Origin: Citrobacter braakii
Lineage (GTDB): Bacteria; Pseudomonadota; Gammaproteobacteria; Enterobacterales; Enterobacteriaceae
NCBI RefSeq assembly: GCF_002075345.1
Contig: NZ_NAEW01000007.1
Coordinates: forward strand, 62,001 to 126,000
Direction: 5' to 3'
DNA: 64,000 nucleotides
Both the position numbers and the translations under genes were made by a program. The number at the start of each line of letters is the position of its first letter. Positions within the stretch are counted from its first letter, which is position 1. Positions 9,405 through 19,419 of this stretch are shown in pieces. Below the pieces are notes generated by a model. That model was given only the letters and a program-made list of their open reading frames with translations, was not told the DNA's origin and did not search any database.

Positions 9405-10073
9405 ATGTCATCTAAATGGATCACTTCATTATTTAAAAGCGTGGTATTAACCGCCGCGCTTGCCTCACCGTTTGCAGCATCAGCGTTTACTGAAGGCACT
9501 GATTATATGGTTCTGGAAAAACCAATTCCCAACGCCGATAAGACGTTGATCAAAGTATTCAGTTACGCCTGCCCATTTTGCTACAAATATGATAAAGCCG
9601 TGACAGGGCCCGTGTCAGACAAAGTCGCCGATGTCGTTACTTTCACTCCGTTTCATCTGGAAACCAAAGGGGAATACGGTAAACAGGCCAGCGAAATCTT
9701 TGCCGTAATGATTGCCAGGGACATGGCTGCAGGTATTTCATTGTTTGACGCCAAATCACAGTTTAAAAAAGCCAAGTTCGCTTATTACGCCGCCTACCAC
9801 GATAAGAAAGAGCGCTGGTCAGAGGGTAAAGATCCCGCCTCATTCATCAAAACAGGGTTGGATGCAGCGGGCATGAGCCAGGCTGATTTTGACGCGGCAT
9901 TGAAGGATCCAGCCGTCCAGCAAACGCTGGAGAAATGGAAAGCAGCATATGATGTCGCCAAAATCCAGGGCGTTCCGGCTTACGTCGTCAATGGTAAATA
10001 CCTGATCTACACCAAAAATATCAAATCTATTGATTCCATGGCTGAGCTTGTCAGAGAGCTCGCGAAAAAATAA
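9405..10073 (+). CDS. dsbL: Thiol:disulfide oxidoreductase DsbL
   Basis: DsbA-like periplasmic oxidase dedicated to AssT. Signal peptide of about 27 residues (ends PFAASA), thioredoxin-fold active site C56-P-F-C59 in [11 protein letters not shown], and the cis-proline loop in IQGVPAYVV near residue 190. The CPFC dipeptide instead of the CPHC of DsbA marks the DsbL group, which is strongly oxidising. The gene begins 24 bp after assT with AAGGATTAATT before the ATG. It works with DsbI encoded immediately downstream. Confidence 0.95.
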   Translation: MSSKWITSLFKSVVLTAALASPFAASAFTEGTDYMVLEKPIPNADKTLIKVFSYACPFCYKYDKAVTGPVSDKVADVVTFTPFHLETKGEYGKQASEIFAVMIARDMAAGISLFDAKSQFKKAKFAYYAAYHDKKERWSEGKDPASFIKTGLDAAGMSQADFDAALKDPAVQQTLEKWKAAYDVAKIQGVPAYVVNGKYLIYTKNIKSIDSMAELVRELAKK

Positions 10074-10087
10074 ACAGGGACCCGGCT

Positions 10088-10765
10088 ATGGCTTTCATAA
10101 AAGGATCGTGGCGAGACTTATGTAATACACCGGTTGATACCCTGGTGAGATGGCAGGAACAGCGCTTTCTGTGGCTGTTGATGGCTTGCGCAATGGGTGG
10201 ATTGATTATTCTGGCGCATTCGTTCTTCCAAATCTATCTCTACATGGCCCCCTGCGAACAATGTGTCTACATTCGCTTTGCCATGCTGGTGATGGTTTTT
10301 GGCGGATTGATTGCGGCAATCAACCCCAAAAATGTTGTTCTGAAGCTCATCGGTTGTATCGCGGCATTTTACGGCAGCATCCTGGGCATTAAGTTCTCCA
10401 TCAAACTTAACGGCATTCATTATGCTGTACATAACCCGGACCCGGATTCGCTGTTTGGCGTACAGGGATGCTCCACCGATCCGACATTCCCTTTTAATTT
10501 GCCTCTGGCCAACTGGGCACCGGAGTGGTTTAAACCCACAGGAGATTGCGGCTATGACGCTCCCATTGTTCCCGACGGCGTGGCGCTCAGCAGTACGCAA
10601 AAGTGGTTTGTCGATCTGTACCAGCAGTCAGAAGGCTGGTATCTGATCCCGCCTTGGCATTTTATGAACATGGCGCAGGCCTGTTTGTTGGCCTTTAGTT
10701 TGTGCTTACTGTTGCTCGTCATTATGAGCGGCGCATGGGCATTACAGCGGGTGAGAACCAAATAA
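10088..10765 (+). CDS. dsbI: Inner-membrane disulfide oxidoreductase DsbI (DsbB paralogue)
   Basis: Reoxidises DsbL and passes electrons to quinone. About four to five hydrophobic segments are visible: residues 29-53, 65-80, 84-98 and a last one near 195-220. The first periplasmic loop contains C56-E-Q-C59. The second holds Cys residues in VQGCSTD and GDCGYD, as expected for the second redox pair. It is spaced 14 bp after dsbL and closes the operon before a strong terminator. The length of 225 residues is longer than DsbB because of the extended second loop typical of DsbI. Confidence 0.94.
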   Translation: MAFIKGSWRDLCNTPVDTLVRWQEQRFLWLLMACAMGGLIILAHSFFQIYLYMAPCEQCVYIRFAMLVMVFGGLIAAINPKNVVLKLIGCIAAFYGSILGIKFSIKLNGIHYAVHNPDPDSLFGVQGCSTDPTFPFNLPLANWAPEWFKPTGDCGYDAPIVPDGVALSSTQKWFVDLYQQSEGWYLIPPWHFMNMAQACLLAFSLCLLLLVIMSGAWALQRVRTK

Positions 10766-10784
10766 TCGGAGCAAGAAACAAAAA

Positions 10785-10816
10785 AACCGAAGCCTGGAAG
10801 ATGGCTTCGGTTTTTT
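10785..10816. terminator. Bidirectional terminator between dsbI and ribB
   Basis: AACCGAAGCC/GGCTTCGGTT stem (10785-10794 with 10803-10812) is flanked by A-run and T-run, so it can act on both convergent transcripts. Confidence 0.92.
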
Positions 10817-10848
10817 ATGCTTACCGCGACTAACGTGGTAATTTGCGA

Positions 10849-11502
10849 TTAGCTGGCTTTGCGCTCATGCGCCTGACGATAAGCCACCAGGTCTTCGATA
10901 GTAACTACCGCCATATTATGCTTGCCGGCAAATTCGATACATTCTGGCGCACGCGCCATGGTGCCATCGTCATTGGTCAGTTCGCACAGCACGCCTGCCG
11001 GTTTAAACCCTGCCAGCGTCATCAGGTCGATGGTTGCTTCAGTGTGACCACCGCGGGTCAACACGCCACCTGCCTGAGCACGCAGCGGGAAAACGTGCCC
11101 CGGACGGTTAAGATCGGAAGGTTTAGCGCCATCCTGAATTGCCGCACGCACCGTAGTAACACGGTCCGCAGCGGAAACGCCGGTAGTCACGCCTTCTGCG
11201 GCTTCAATGGTCACGGTAAAACCGGTACCGTAAGCGCTGGTGTTATTTTCCACCATCATTGGCAGATCGAGCTGTTTGCGTCGGTCTTCAGTGATGCACA
11301 GGCATACAATACCGCTGCCGTGACGGATGGTCAGAGCCATCTGTTCAACAGTCATGGTTTCTGCCGGGAAAATCATATCGCCTTCGTTTTCACGATCTTC
11401 GTCGTCAAGCACCATCACACCGCGTCCTTCACGCAGCGCAGACAGCGCAAGTTCAACACGTTCGAAAGGCGTACCAAAAGAGGAAAGTAGCGTCTGATTC
11501 AT
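10849..11502 (-). CDS. ribB: 3,4-dihydroxy-2-butanone 4-phosphate synthase RibB
   Basis: Converts ribulose 5-phosphate to 3,4-dihydroxy-2-butanone 4-phosphate plus formate, a riboflavin precursor step in the cytosol. The acidic metal-binding loop [10 protein letters not shown] is at residues 33-42, and the conserved RxGHTEA and GHVFPLRA segments are present near 132-155. Length 217 matches single-domain enterobacterial RibB without a fused RibA part. It is preceded by an FMN riboswitch about 110 nt upstream of the start, which predicts repression by high FMN. Confidence 0.97.
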   Translation of the reverse strand: MNQTLLSSFGTPFERVELALSALREGRGVMVLDDEDRENEGDMIFPAETMTVEQMALTIRHGSGIVCLCITEDRRKQLDLPMMVENNTSAYGTGFTVTIEAAEGVTTGVSAADRVTTVRAAIQDGAKPSDLNRPGHVFPLRAQAGGVLTRGGHTEATIDLMTLAGFKPAGVLCELTNDDGTMARAPECIEFAGKHNMAVVTIEDLVAYRQAHERKAS

Positions 11503-11609
11503 GGTAAAAAAACCTCACTAAAATTATGGTTACCAGAATCAGGGCAGTCTTAGGAGTACCGTCTAAGCGGCAAAAAAATAACGTGAGCGGGTCCATGCCC
11601 GACTGGATC

Positions 11610-11755
11610 GTTACTCTCTCCCATCCGGACTCTAACCGTCGGCCCCGGAATTACACCGGATCTGCTGACCTTTGAGTTTGCACCCAAAGCGCTCGCGGGC
11701 TTTCAACCTGAGTTGATTTACCGCCGGTGGGGAATTTCGCCCCGCCCTGAGAATA
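11610..11755 (-). ncRNA. FMN riboswitch (RFN element) in the ribB leader
   Basis: Read on the minus strand, the conserved RFN landmarks appear in order: CAGGGCGGGGCGAAATTCC, CCACCGGCGGTAAATC, AAGGTCAGCAGATCC, GGTGTAATTCCGGGGCC, and GAGTCCGGATGGGAGAGAG. A downstream CGGGCATGGACCCGCTC hairpin forms the expression platform ahead of ribB. FMN binding lowers ribB expression in E. coli, where this leader also yields the short RNA SroG. Confidence 0.97.
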
Positions 11756-11890
11756 AGCGAGTTAACTATAACGCTATTGATTACCTTCATCAACGCCTTT
11801 GCTCGTCTTAGCTTCACACAATTCTGGTTTATGCCTGTGCCAGTTCGCACTACAATAGGCAACAACACGTACCAGTTCAGGGAAACCACA

Positions 11891-12187
11891 ATGATTGACC
11901 CGAAAAAAATTGAGCAGATTGCTCGTCAGGTTCACGAGTCGATGCCGAAAGGGATCCGCGAGTTTGGCGAAGACGTCGAGAAGAAAATTCGTCAAACGCT
12001 GCAGTCACAGCTGACCCGTCTGGATCTGGTAAGCCGTGAAGAGTTTGATGTACAGACTCAGGTTTTGCTGCGTACCCGTGAAAAGCTGGCGCTACTTGAG
12101 CAACGTCTGACTGAGCTGGAATCGCGTGAAAAAACGGCAGAAGTTAAACCTGCTCCCGCGATCCCGTCAGTCGATCCGCAAGAGTAA
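11891..12187 (+). CDS. ubiK: Ubiquinone biosynthesis accessory factor UbiK
   Basis: 98-residue helical protein (formerly YqiC) that supports aerobic ubiquinone synthesis with UbiJ and binds lipids. It has a short N-terminal amphipathic helix region ([19 protein letters not shown]) followed by a coiled coil around residues 60-85 ([21 protein letters not shown]), as in the BMFP family, and a disordered Pro-rich tail. ATG at 11891 has an AGGGAAACCAC ribosome site; the open frame upstream is not supported. It is divergent from ribB and closed by a strong terminator. Confidence 0.94.
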   Translation: MIDPKKIEQIARQVHESMPKGIREFGEDVEKKIRQTLQSQLTRLDLVSREEFDVQTQVLLRTREKLALLEQRLTELESREKTAEVKPAPAIPSVDPQE

Positions 12188-12195
12188 AAACGACA

Positions 12196-12219
12196 ACGGG
12201 CCGCAAGGCCCGTTTTTTC
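12196..12219 (+). terminator. Intrinsic terminator of ubiK
   Basis: ACGGGCC-GCAA-GGCCCGT stem with a GCAA tetraloop followed by TTTTTCT. It lies just before the convergent glgS stop. Confidence 0.93.
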
Positions 12220-12221
12220 TG

Positions 12222-12422
12222 TTAGTGTTCCAGTTCTAGCTTCCTGGCCTCCGTCGCCTGCTGGCAGTACAGCGCATAGCGTTTGCAAAACCAGCTACGA
12301 TGTTCTTCATCCATATTCCCAGTTATCGCCTGGATATCTACGGGATGGCCCTCAGCTTGCATCCTGGCAAAACTACGGGCCAGGAAATCGAAATTGTTCA
12401 TTGAATACATATTGCTGTTCAT
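12222..12422 (-). CDS. glgS: Surface composition regulator GlgS (ScoR)
   Basis: 66-residue soluble protein, clearly GlgS by its core ([18 protein letters not shown] and [12 protein letters not shown]). In E. coli it negatively affects motility and type 1 fimbriae and was first described in glycogen synthesis. The chosen ATG at 12422 has GGAGGGT 8 nt upstream; the ATG at 12428 is too close to that site. E. coli glgS is expressed under RpoS and cAMP-CRP; no promoter could be identified with confidence here. Confidence 0.93.
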   Translation of the reverse strand: MNSNMYSMNNFDFLARSFARMQAEGHPVDIQAITGNMDEEHRSWFCKRYALYCQQATEARKLELEH

Positions 12423-12735
12423 GAGCATACCCTCCAGTTATTGAATATCTGTTAAGGCCATATGCTTTTTCTAATTTCAGTATTTCCCTGGATGCGAAGT
12501 TATTCTGTACATATTGTGCGCAAAACCACTGCGCTGGTTCACAGTTTCCCACGAAATCTAAGAGGGGTCGGATTTAAGGTCAGCGTGACGCACGCTTATT
12601 GTAACGTCATGTAAAAGTAAATCGGGGGGAGAAATCCCCTCTCCCCTTATTCCTTTACTCTGGGTTGAAGAAAACAGCAGCATCAATAGCAAGAAACGTA
12701 TCGCATCCAAAAGTTCGATACGTTTCCAGCATTTG
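12423..12735. other. Gene-free interval glgS-hldE, two hairpins
   Basis: No coding region is supported. The interval holds the glgS upstream region, a GGGGAGA/TCTCCCC hairpin at 12626-12646 followed by TTATTCCTTT that could end a plus-strand transcript, and the hldE 3' hairpin at 12693-12726. In E. coli K-12 the genes yqiJ and yqiK occupy this position as remembered; they are absent here. Confidence 0.5.
12693..12726 (-). terminator. Eleven-bp inverted repeat after hldE
   Basis: GAAACGTATCG (12693-12703) pairs perfectly with CGATACGTTTC (12716-12726) over a 12-nt loop, 10 bp beyond the hldE stop. The following bases on the minus strand are TTGC rather than a T-run, so it may protect the mRNA end more than terminate. 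Confidence 0.6.
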
Positions 12736-14169
12736 TTATTTATCGCTGTCTTTTTGGATCTTCTTGATGATATTGGTCGTTGAGCAGCCATCTTCAAAGT
12801 TCAGCACCAGCACTTCACCGCCGTTCGCCCACACTTCTTTGCTGCCCGCAATATCTTCCGGCTTATAGTCGCCGCCTTTTACCAGCAGATCCGGCAGGAT
12901 GCCGGCAATCAGACGCTGTGGTGTGTCTTCTTCAAAAGAGACCACCCAGTCGACGGCTTCCAGCGCGCCCAGCACGATCATGCGCTGTTCCAGCGGGTTG
13001 ACCGGACGCGTTTCGCCTTTCAGACGTTTGGTCGAAGCATCGCTGTTTACCGCCACGATCAGACGATCGCCCAGCTTGCGCGCATTCGCCAGATAGGAAA
13101 CGTGGCCCGCATGCAGGATGTCGAACACGCCGTTGGTCATCACCACTTTCTCACCGCGCTTGCGGGCGCTGGCTACGGCCTGTTTCAGCTCAGACTCGCT
13201 CATCACGCCAAAGCCAGTGTCGGCCCGACCGCGCACGGCGTTTTCCAGTTCAATCGGGGAAACGGTTGAAGTCCCCAGTTTACCGACGACAACACCCGCT
13301 GCGGCATTAGCAAAATAGCACGCCTCTTCCAGAGTGTTCCCCGCCGCCAGCGTCGCTGCCAGCACGCCGATCACCGTATCGCCCGCACCCGTCACGTCAT
13401 ACACTTCCTGCGCCTGCGTCGGCATATGCAGTGGCGATTTGCCCGGTTGCAGCAGCGTCATACCCTGTTCGGAACGCGTGATCAGCAGCGCGGAAAGGTC
13501 GAAATCTGCAATCACTTTCATGCCGCGCTCAACCAGTTCATCTTCGCTTTTGCACTTACCGGCCACCGCTTCAAATTCAGACAAATTCGGCGTCAGCAGC
13601 GTTGCGCCACGATAGCGTTCAAAATCGGTCCCTTTCGGATCGATAAGCACCGGCACCCCAGCCTTACGCGCCAGAGCAATCATCTGCTGCACGCTTGCCA
13701 GCGCGCCTTTGGCGTAATCGGAGAGCACCAAAGCGCCAATGGAGCCCAGAGCCTGGTTAATACGCTCATGCAGTGGCTGCGGATCCACGCCTTCAAAACC
13801 TTCTTCGAAATCCAGGCGAATCAGTTGCTGGTTGCGGGAAAGCACGCGCAGTTTGGTGATCGTCGGATGAGTTGGCACAGAAACGAAGTCACATTTTACG
13901 TTCACATCCGCCAGCGTTTTGCTCAGCGCACGCGCCGCGTCGTCAATCCCAGTCAGGCCAACCAGACGCGAATTCGCTCCCAGAGAGGCAATGTTCATCG
14001 CCACGTTTGCTGCGCCACCGGGACGTTCTTCAATGGTATCAACCTTCACCACCGGAACCGGCGCTTCAGGTGAAATACGGCTGGTAGGACCGTACCAGTA
14101 GCGATCTAGCATCACATCACCGACAACCATGACTCCTGCACGTTCAAACTCTGGCAGCGTTACTTTCAT
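12736..14169 (-). CDS. hldE: Bifunctional heptose 7-phosphate kinase / heptose 1-phosphate adenylyltransferase HldE
   Basis: Two steps of ADP-glycero-manno-heptose synthesis for the LPS inner core. Residues 1-318 are a PfkB/ribokinase-type kinase with GGAANVAMN near 51 and the DVTGAGDT anion-hole motif near 265. Residues 344-477 are a nucleotidyltransferase with [12 protein letters not shown] (HxGH motif). Length 477 equals the E. coli enzyme. It sits 59 bp downstream of glnE on the same strand and is probably cotranscribed with it. Confidence 0.97.
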   Translation of the reverse strand: MKVTLPEFERAGVMVVGDVMLDRYWYGPTSRISPEAPVPVVKVDTIEERPGGAANVAMNIASLGANSRLVGLTGIDDAARALSKTLADVNVKCDFVSVPTHPTITKLRVLSRNQQLIRLDFEEGFEGVDPQPLHERINQALGSIGALVLSDYAKGALASVQQMIALARKAGVPVLIDPKGTDFERYRGATLLTPNLSEFEAVAGKCKSEDELVERGMKVIADFDLSALLITRSEQGMTLLQPGKSPLHMPTQAQEVYDVTGAGDTVIGVLAATLAAGNTLEEACYFANAAAGVVVGKLGTSTVSPIELENAVRGRADTGFGVMSESELKQAVASARKRGEKVVMTNGVFDILHAGHVSYLANARKLGDRLIVAVNSDASTKRLKGETRPVNPLEQRMIVLGALEAVDWVVSFEEDTPQRLIAGILPDLLVKGGDYKPEDIAGSKEVWANGGEVLVLNFEDGCSTTNIIKKIQKDSDK

Positions 14170-14228
14170 TCCTGTCTCCTGAGAGATTCTCTGAGGGTCT
14201 TAAAATTTGCGCGCGATAATAGCACACT

Positions 14229-17069
14229 TCACTCGGCAACCAGCCACTTCTGCCAGCTGTCACGCACCAGCGTACGTTCAGCGTCGAAGAGCTCCGGCAC
14301 CACATGGCCCGGAAGTTCCTGCAATGCAAGATGATGAAGTTCATCGCGCAGCGTCGTATAAGCACGGGTAAGCGCCAGCGCTTCCTGCTCATCCATAATG
14401 TCGTTTTGCGCCAGTAACTCCAGAATGCGCACGTTATCCGACCAGCGCGTCAGCTTCGGTTTTTCATGCGCATAGCGCAGCACCAGGTATTGCGTAATAA
14501 ACTCAATGTCGGTGATGCCGCCTTCATCCGCTTTGATATCAAAACGATCGCGATGCTTATTGCCCAAATGGGCCCGCATTTTCTCACGCATTTCGCGCAC
14601 ATCGGTCTGCAAGGTTTTCGCGTCGCGGACGAGGGTCATGATATCGCGACGAATCGCATCAAACTGAGAGGTCAACCGTGGGTCGCCGTACACCACTCGA
14701 GCGCGCACCAGCGCTTGATGCTCCCACGTCCAGGCTTCGTTGCGCTGGTAATCAGCGAAAGCCTCGGTTGATGTCACCAGCATTCCCGCCGCGCCGGACG
14801 GACGCAACCGCGCATCCACTTCATATAAAATACCGGATGAGGTGCGGGTGCTGAAAAGGTGCATAATGCGCTGCGACAGACGCAAATAGAACTGTCGCCC
14901 GTCAATCTCACGCTCACCATCCGTCATCACGTCCATAGGACAGTCATGCAGGAAGATCAAATCAAGATCCGAACTGTAGCCCAGCTCCCAGCCGCCCAGT
15001 TTGCCATACCCGACGACGGCAAAACCGCGCCCCTCGCGCCCGTCAAGATGAGTGGGTTGCCCGTAGCGAGCGACCATCTGCATCCACGCCTGCTGGACTA
15101 CCGCATCAATAATAGCTTCCGCCAGCCAGGTTAAGTGGTCGCTCACCTTCATCACCGGCAGCGTACCAGCGATATCTGCCGCGGCAATGCGCAGCAACTG
15201 CGTTTGCTTAAACTGACGCAGCGCTTCCAACTGCTGCTCTTCGTCATCTTCCGGCACGCGCAGCAAATACTGACGCAGTTCATCACGGTAGGCATCCGTC
15301 GCAGTGGGTTGATACAAGGTGTTCGGATCCAGCAGTTCATCGAGCAACAGCGGATACCGCGCCAGCTGGCTGGCGATCATCGGCGAAGCGGCACATAACG
15401 AAATCAGATGCTTAAGCGCTCCGGGGAATTCGCTCAGCAGCTCCAGATAGGTCGTACGGGTCACAATGCCTACCAGCAGCGGTGTGATGCGCGACAGCGG
15501 GACTGAGGCGTCGTCACGCGAACAGACATCGCTCAGCAGATGTGGCATTAAGTGATCCAGCACCTGGCGTCCGCGTGGGCCAATGGTGCGTTTATCCAGC
15601 TCTTTGCGAAAATCGGCAATCAGAGACAGCACGCGCCGGCGATCGTCATCCGCCAGATGCGTCAGCACCGGCGAGGTGTCATCTTCCTGTAATGCGTCCT
15701 GCCACAGTTCACGCCACTGTTCTGAGAGCGACTCTTCCTGGGTTTCTGCTTCGTCATCGCCAATCAACTCGTTAAACACCCGGCGCACGTTGTCCATATG
15801 ACTGGCCAGCACATCGGTTAGCTGCTGCCAGTCATCGACGTTCATCCCCCACGCCAGCCGCGCGCGGTTCAGTTCATCGCCTGGCAACGTCTGGGTCTGC
15901 TCATCATTGATACTTTGCAGCAGGTTCTCCAGACGACGTAAATAGAGATAGGCTGCGCGCAGTTGTTCCGCGTCGGTATCTGACAGCAGGTGCAACGCAT
16001 TGATGGCGCTGAGCGTGGGTAACAGCGAGCGGGATTGCAATGACGGCTCGCGCCCACCGCGAATAAGCTGGAATACCTGCACGATAAATTCGATTTCACG
16101 AATACCGCCCGCGCCCAACTTAATGTTGTCTTTCAGGCCACGGCGGCGCACTTCGCGGGCAATCATTCCTTTCATGTTACGCAGAGACTGGATCACGCTG
16201 AAATCAATATAGCGGCGGAAAACAAAAGGCCGCAGCATAGCGCGAAGCTCACTGACGTAAGTACCGTCGCAATCGCCCATAATGCGGGCCTTGACCATCG
16301 CATAGCGTTCCCAGTCGCGCCCTTGTTCCTGATAATAATCCTCCAGCGCAGAGAAGCTCAGCACCAGCGGGCCGCTGTCGCCAAACGGGCGTAAACGCAT
16401 ATCCACCCGATAGACAAATCCATCCATTGTGGGCTGATCCAGCACTTTGATGAGCCGCTGGCCCATACGGGTAAAGAACTGCGCGTTATCCAGCTCGCGA
16501 CGTCCGCCCTGCGTACTACCGTGCTCCGGCCAGGCAAAAATCAGATCGATATCAGAGGAAAAATTCAGTTCGCCGCCGCCCAGTTTCCCCATACCTAAAA
16601 TCAGCAGCGGTTGCGCAACACCTTGTGGATTACAGGGCGTACCCCATTCACGACAGCAGGCGGCGTATAACCAGTCACGCGCGGCGACGATCAGCGTTTC
16701 AGCCAAATGGCTTAGCTGCTGCAAGATACTCTCTTCCGTCACCAGCGACAGCGTCTGCGCCCAGGCGATACGCACCATGATGCGACGGCGAAACAGGCGC
16801 AGCTCACGCATCAGCGTGTTTTCGTCGCTAACGTCGACCAATGCTTGCTGTAACCAATCAGCATAGTGTTGCCATTCATCCGCCTCGGGTGGCGTGCTTT
16901 CCAGTTCGACCAGCCATTCGGGATGGGCAATAATGCTGTCGCGAAAAAAATCACTGAATGTAAGCACTGACTTCGCCTGAATGCTAAGCGAGGACTCAGA
17001 TATTGCTGCTGGCAGCCGCTCAACAACGGTCGGCCAGTAATGCTGTAACGGTGAAGAGAGCTGCTTCAT
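14229..17069 (-). CDS. glnE: Glutamine synthetase adenylyltransferase/deadenylase GlnE
   Basis: Adds AMP to and removes it from glutamine synthetase in response to PII and glutamine. Two nucleotidyltransferase domains are visible: the deadenylase site [15 protein letters not shown] at 164-178 (D173, D175) and the adenylylation site [15 protein letters not shown] near residue 700. A central regulatory region separates them. Length 946 is that of the enterobacterial protein. It lies upstream of hldE and is separated from ygiF by a BIME. Confidence 0.97.
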   Translation of the reverse strand: MKQLSSPLQHYWPTVVERLPAAISESSLSIQAKSVLTFSDFFRDSIIAHPEWLVELESTPPEADEWQHYADWLQQALVDVSDENTLMRELRLFRRRIMVRIAWAQTLSLVTEESILQQLSHLAETLIVAARDWLYAACCREWGTPCNPQGVAQPLLILGMGKLGGGELNFSSDIDLIFAWPEHGSTQGGRRELDNAQFFTRMGQRLIKVLDQPTMDGFVYRVDMRLRPFGDSGPLVLSFSALEDYYQEQGRDWERYAMVKARIMGDCDGTYVSELRAMLRPFVFRRYIDFSVIQSLRNMKGMIAREVRRRGLKDNIKLGAGGIREIEFIVQVFQLIRGGREPSLQSRSLLPTLSAINALHLLSDTDAEQLRAAYLYLRRLENLLQSINDEQTQTLPGDELNRARLAWGMNVDDWQQLTDVLASHMDNVRRVFNELIGDDEAETQEESLSEQWRELWQDALQEDDTSPVLTHLADDDRRRVLSLIADFRKELDKRTIGPRGRQVLDHLMPHLLSDVCSRDDASVPLSRITPLLVGIVTRTTYLELLSEFPGALKHLISLCAASPMIASQLARYPLLLDELLDPNTLYQPTATDAYRDELRQYLLRVPEDDEEQQLEALRQFKQTQLLRIAAADIAGTLPVMKVSDHLTWLAEAIIDAVVQQAWMQMVARYGQPTHLDGREGRGFAVVGYGKLGGWELGYSSDLDLIFLHDCPMDVMTDGEREIDGRQFYLRLSQRIMHLFSTRTSSGILYEVDARLRPSGAAGMLVTSTEAFADYQRNEAWTWEHQALVRARVVYGDPRLTSQFDAIRRDIMTLVRDAKTLQTDVREMREKMRAHLGNKHRDRFDIKADEGGITDIEFITQYLVLRYAHEKPKLTRWSDNVRILELLAQNDIMDEQEALALTRAYTTLRDELHHLALQELPGHVVPELFDAERTLVRDSWQKWLVAE

Positions 17070-17095
17070 TTATGGATTATCCTTTGAATAGTACC

Positions 17096-17180
17096 GGGCA
17101 GCGGCATGTTGCCTTATCCAGCCTACATGACGCTTCCGCCCATCGCGTAGGCCTGATAAGCGCAGCGCCATCAGGCATCC
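17096..17180. repeat. BIME between ygiF and glnE
   Basis: Two facing REP units: GCAGCGGCATGTTGCC...CCAGCCTACATG and GTAGGCCTGATAAGCGCAGCGCCATCAGGCAT. It separates two genes of the same strand, so it can change relative expression of ygiF and glnE by stabilising the upstream message. Confidence 0.82.
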
Positions 17181-17194
17181 CGGCCTCACCCTGA

Positions 17195-18496
17195 TTATCG
17201 TTTTCCGCTGTGCAACCAGAACGGTTCCAAAGCGATCGCCTCGTTGCGGAAGTGTTCAATTTCAATGTATTGGTTGGCCGCAATGGCGTGACGTAAACCC
17301 TGCCAGGTGGCGATCCATTCCGATGCGACCTTTTCGTCGTAGTATCCCGCCAGCATCAGCATGCTATCAATATTGCGCGTCAGGCGCGGAAGTTGATCGG
17401 CGTACTGATCGCCCAGCGGCTGAGCAAAAGCTGTTTTCAGTTCAGCGGCATGGCGCGAGAGATGGGTATCTGAGAAACGCTTAAAGGAGTCGGCTATTTT
17501 ACCCTGCGCCTTCGCATCAAGGAACGGCTGCCACCCTTTGGTCACCAGCCATTCGGTCAGCGCCAGCTTGGCCATCGCCGTTTGCGTGCTGTAAACCGCG
17601 GAAACGGCAGAAACGTCAGACGCAATGATCGCTTCCGACTGGGTTAGCAAATCACGTAAGTGAGCACTCGCTTTTCGTGGCACATTACCGCCAAACAGCA
17701 TCAGAATGTGACGCACCAGGCCCATCGCAGCCAGCACCTCGGCTTTCGCCCCTTTGACGCCGCGCACCCACAGCTCTTCATGGTACTGCCACTGTGATAA
17801 TGCTAGCTCCAGCGCCGCTTCCAACCCTTGCTCAATACTCGCTTTTGCCGGAACCTTCAAAATGCGCGTCGGTTTGAGTTCACGCGGTGCATTCCCCTGA
17901 GCCAGATGATAGCCGCGCGCCGCTTTACTCAGGCTGCCCTGGCGTAAACCGGTTTGCGATACCAGCTGGTTTGCCAGCTTCAATACCGCACGGGTATCGC
18001 CGCTTAACAGCTCCAGTTCAAGCTCACAGATAGGTTCAGCCAACTCGCCCGCTTTCACTTCCCCGAGATCGAGGGCCATTTCAATGCGGCTACCGTCGAT
18101 ATCAAGGTGCCATTTCTCACGGTAAAAATCGGTGCTGAAGAGCGGCTGTACCTGAGAGGCAAGTTCAGCGGGCAGTTTGCCATCAGGCCAGACTTCCGTT
18201 GGAAACAGGGAGAGATCCAACTCTGGCGCGTTCAGCGCAACGTTAAACTCCGGCCGCTGATGCAGGCCACCCGTCACTCGTCCGGCAATTTTCATGGTCA
18301 TTTCGTAATGACCGTTCTCACCGCGAATACGCAGCCCCATATCGTGACCACGCAGCCACGCATCCGGCGTTTCGTAGTAGATATTCAGCAACTGGCTGGG
18401 CGCATGATGCTCTCCCCCCAGCGTATTCAGACGTTCACGTAGCGCATCTACGGCGTCACTATTGACGATAAATTTTAATTCGATTTCCTGGGCCAT
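17195..18496 (-). CDS. ygiF: Inorganic triphosphatase YgiF (CYTH-CHAD)
   Basis: Hydrolyses inorganic triphosphate to pyrophosphate and phosphate. The N-terminal CYTH tunnel domain begins with the ExExK signature E4-I-E6-L-K8 and carries further charged strands to about residue 200. A C-terminal CHAD domain of conserved His/Arg helices (residues about 220-430) may bind polyphosphate. Length 433 is normal. ATG 18496 lies opposite ygiM, with a 240-bp divergent gap. Confidence 0.95.
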   Translation of the reverse strand: MAQEIELKFIVNSDAVDALRERLNTLGGEHHAPSQLLNIYYETPDAWLRGHDMGLRIRGENGHYEMTMKIAGRVTGGLHQRPEFNVALNAPELDLSLFPTEVWPDGKLPAELASQVQPLFSTDFYREKWHLDIDGSRIEMALDLGEVKAGELAEPICELELELLSGDTRAVLKLANQLVSQTGLRQGSLSKAARGYHLAQGNAPRELKPTRILKVPAKASIEQGLEAALELALSQWQYHEELWVRGVKGAKAEVLAAMGLVRHILMLFGGNVPRKASAHLRDLLTQSEAIIASDVSAVSAVYSTQTAMAKLALTEWLVTKGWQPFLDAKAQGKIADSFKRFSDTHLSRHAAELKTAFAQPLGDQYADQLPRLTRNIDSMLMLAGYYDEKVASEWIATWQGLRHAIAANQYIEIEHFRNEAIALEPFWLHSGKR

Positions 18497-18737
18497 GGTC
18501 TTGTACTTATGGGTTATGTCACAGTTGAGAAAACTGACTGCGAACTAAGCTCGTTCTTTATGGTCAGTAGATAGTATTTTGCGCCAAATTGCCATGCAAC
18601 GAGCAATTTGACGGGCGTAAAAGTTTCGAGTGGTGGCAAAAAGGACACAGATGATTCCGATTGATGTCGAATGCTTTGCGTAGAGACACTGATGCCACTA
18701 CTATCGTTCCACTTTCTATGACAATAACGACAGCCTG

Positions 18738-19358
18738 ATGCCAAAATTACGCCTGATTGGATTAACTTTACTCGCACTTAGCGCCACTGCAGTCTCTCAT
18801 GCCGAAGAAAAGCGCTATGTTTCTGACGAACTGAACACCTGGGTCCGCAGCGGTCCGGGAGATAATTATCGCCTCGTGGGTACGGTTAACGCCGGCGAGG
18901 AAGTCACGCTATTACAGACCGATGCCAACACTAACTACGCCCAGGTGAAAGACAGCACCGGACGTACCGCCTGGATCCCACTGAAAGAGCTGAATAGTAC
19001 GCCGAGCCTGCGTACCCGCGTTCCCGATCTGGAAAACCAGGTTAAGACCTTGACCGATAAGCTCAATAATATCGACACCACGTGGAATCAGCGCACCGCC
19101 GATATGCAGCAAAAAGTGTCGCAAAGCGACAGCGTAATCGACGGGCTGAAACAAGAAAACCAGAAGCTGAGGAACGAGCTTATCGTGGCGCAAAAGAAGG
19201 TCAGCGCAGCCAACCTTCAGCTTGATGACAAACAGCGCACCATCATCATGCAGTGGTTTATGTACGGCGGCGGCGTGCTGGGTCTTGGTTTGTTGCTCGG
19301 CTTGGTTCTGCCACACATGATCCCCAGCCGTAAACGCAAAGATCGCTGGATGAACTGA
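18738..19358 (+). CDS. ygiM: YgiM, SH3-domain envelope protein
   Basis: 206 residues: signal peptide 1-22 (ends TAVSHA), a bacterial SH3 domain around 25-90 (RYVSDELNTWVRSGPGDNYRLVGTV), a coiled coil near 95-160 (repeated Leu/Gln/Asp heptads), then a C-terminal membrane helix (about 169-190) and basic tail RKRKDRWMN. The layout implies inner-membrane anchoring with a periplasmic SH3 domain that could bind peptidoglycan or protein. Precise function unknown. It is followed 61 bp later by cca on the same strand. Confidence 0.93.
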   Translation: MPKLRLIGLTLLALSATAVSHAEEKRYVSDELNTWVRSGPGDNYRLVGTVNAGEEVTLLQTDANTNYAQVKDSTGRTAWIPLKELNSTPSLRTRVPDLENQVKTLTDKLNNIDTTWNQRTADMQQKVSQSDSVIDGLKQENQKLRNELIVAQKKVSAANLQLDDKQRTIIMQWFMYGGGVLGLGLLLGLVLPHMIPSRKRKDRWMN

Positions 19359-19419
19359 ATCGCCTTCTCCGCCGCACTGACATATGATTAAGGGATCATA
19401 ATTTCAAAAGGAAAGTGGC

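Noticed and set aside
10843-11490. 215-codon plus-strand frame opposite ribB
   Set aside because: Shadow of ribB; Phe/His-rich composition without domain pattern, and it begins inside the ribB 3' end.
13426-14073. 215-codon plus-strand frame opposite hldE
   Set aside because: Shadow of a conserved enzyme gene with no ribosome site or plausible neighbours.
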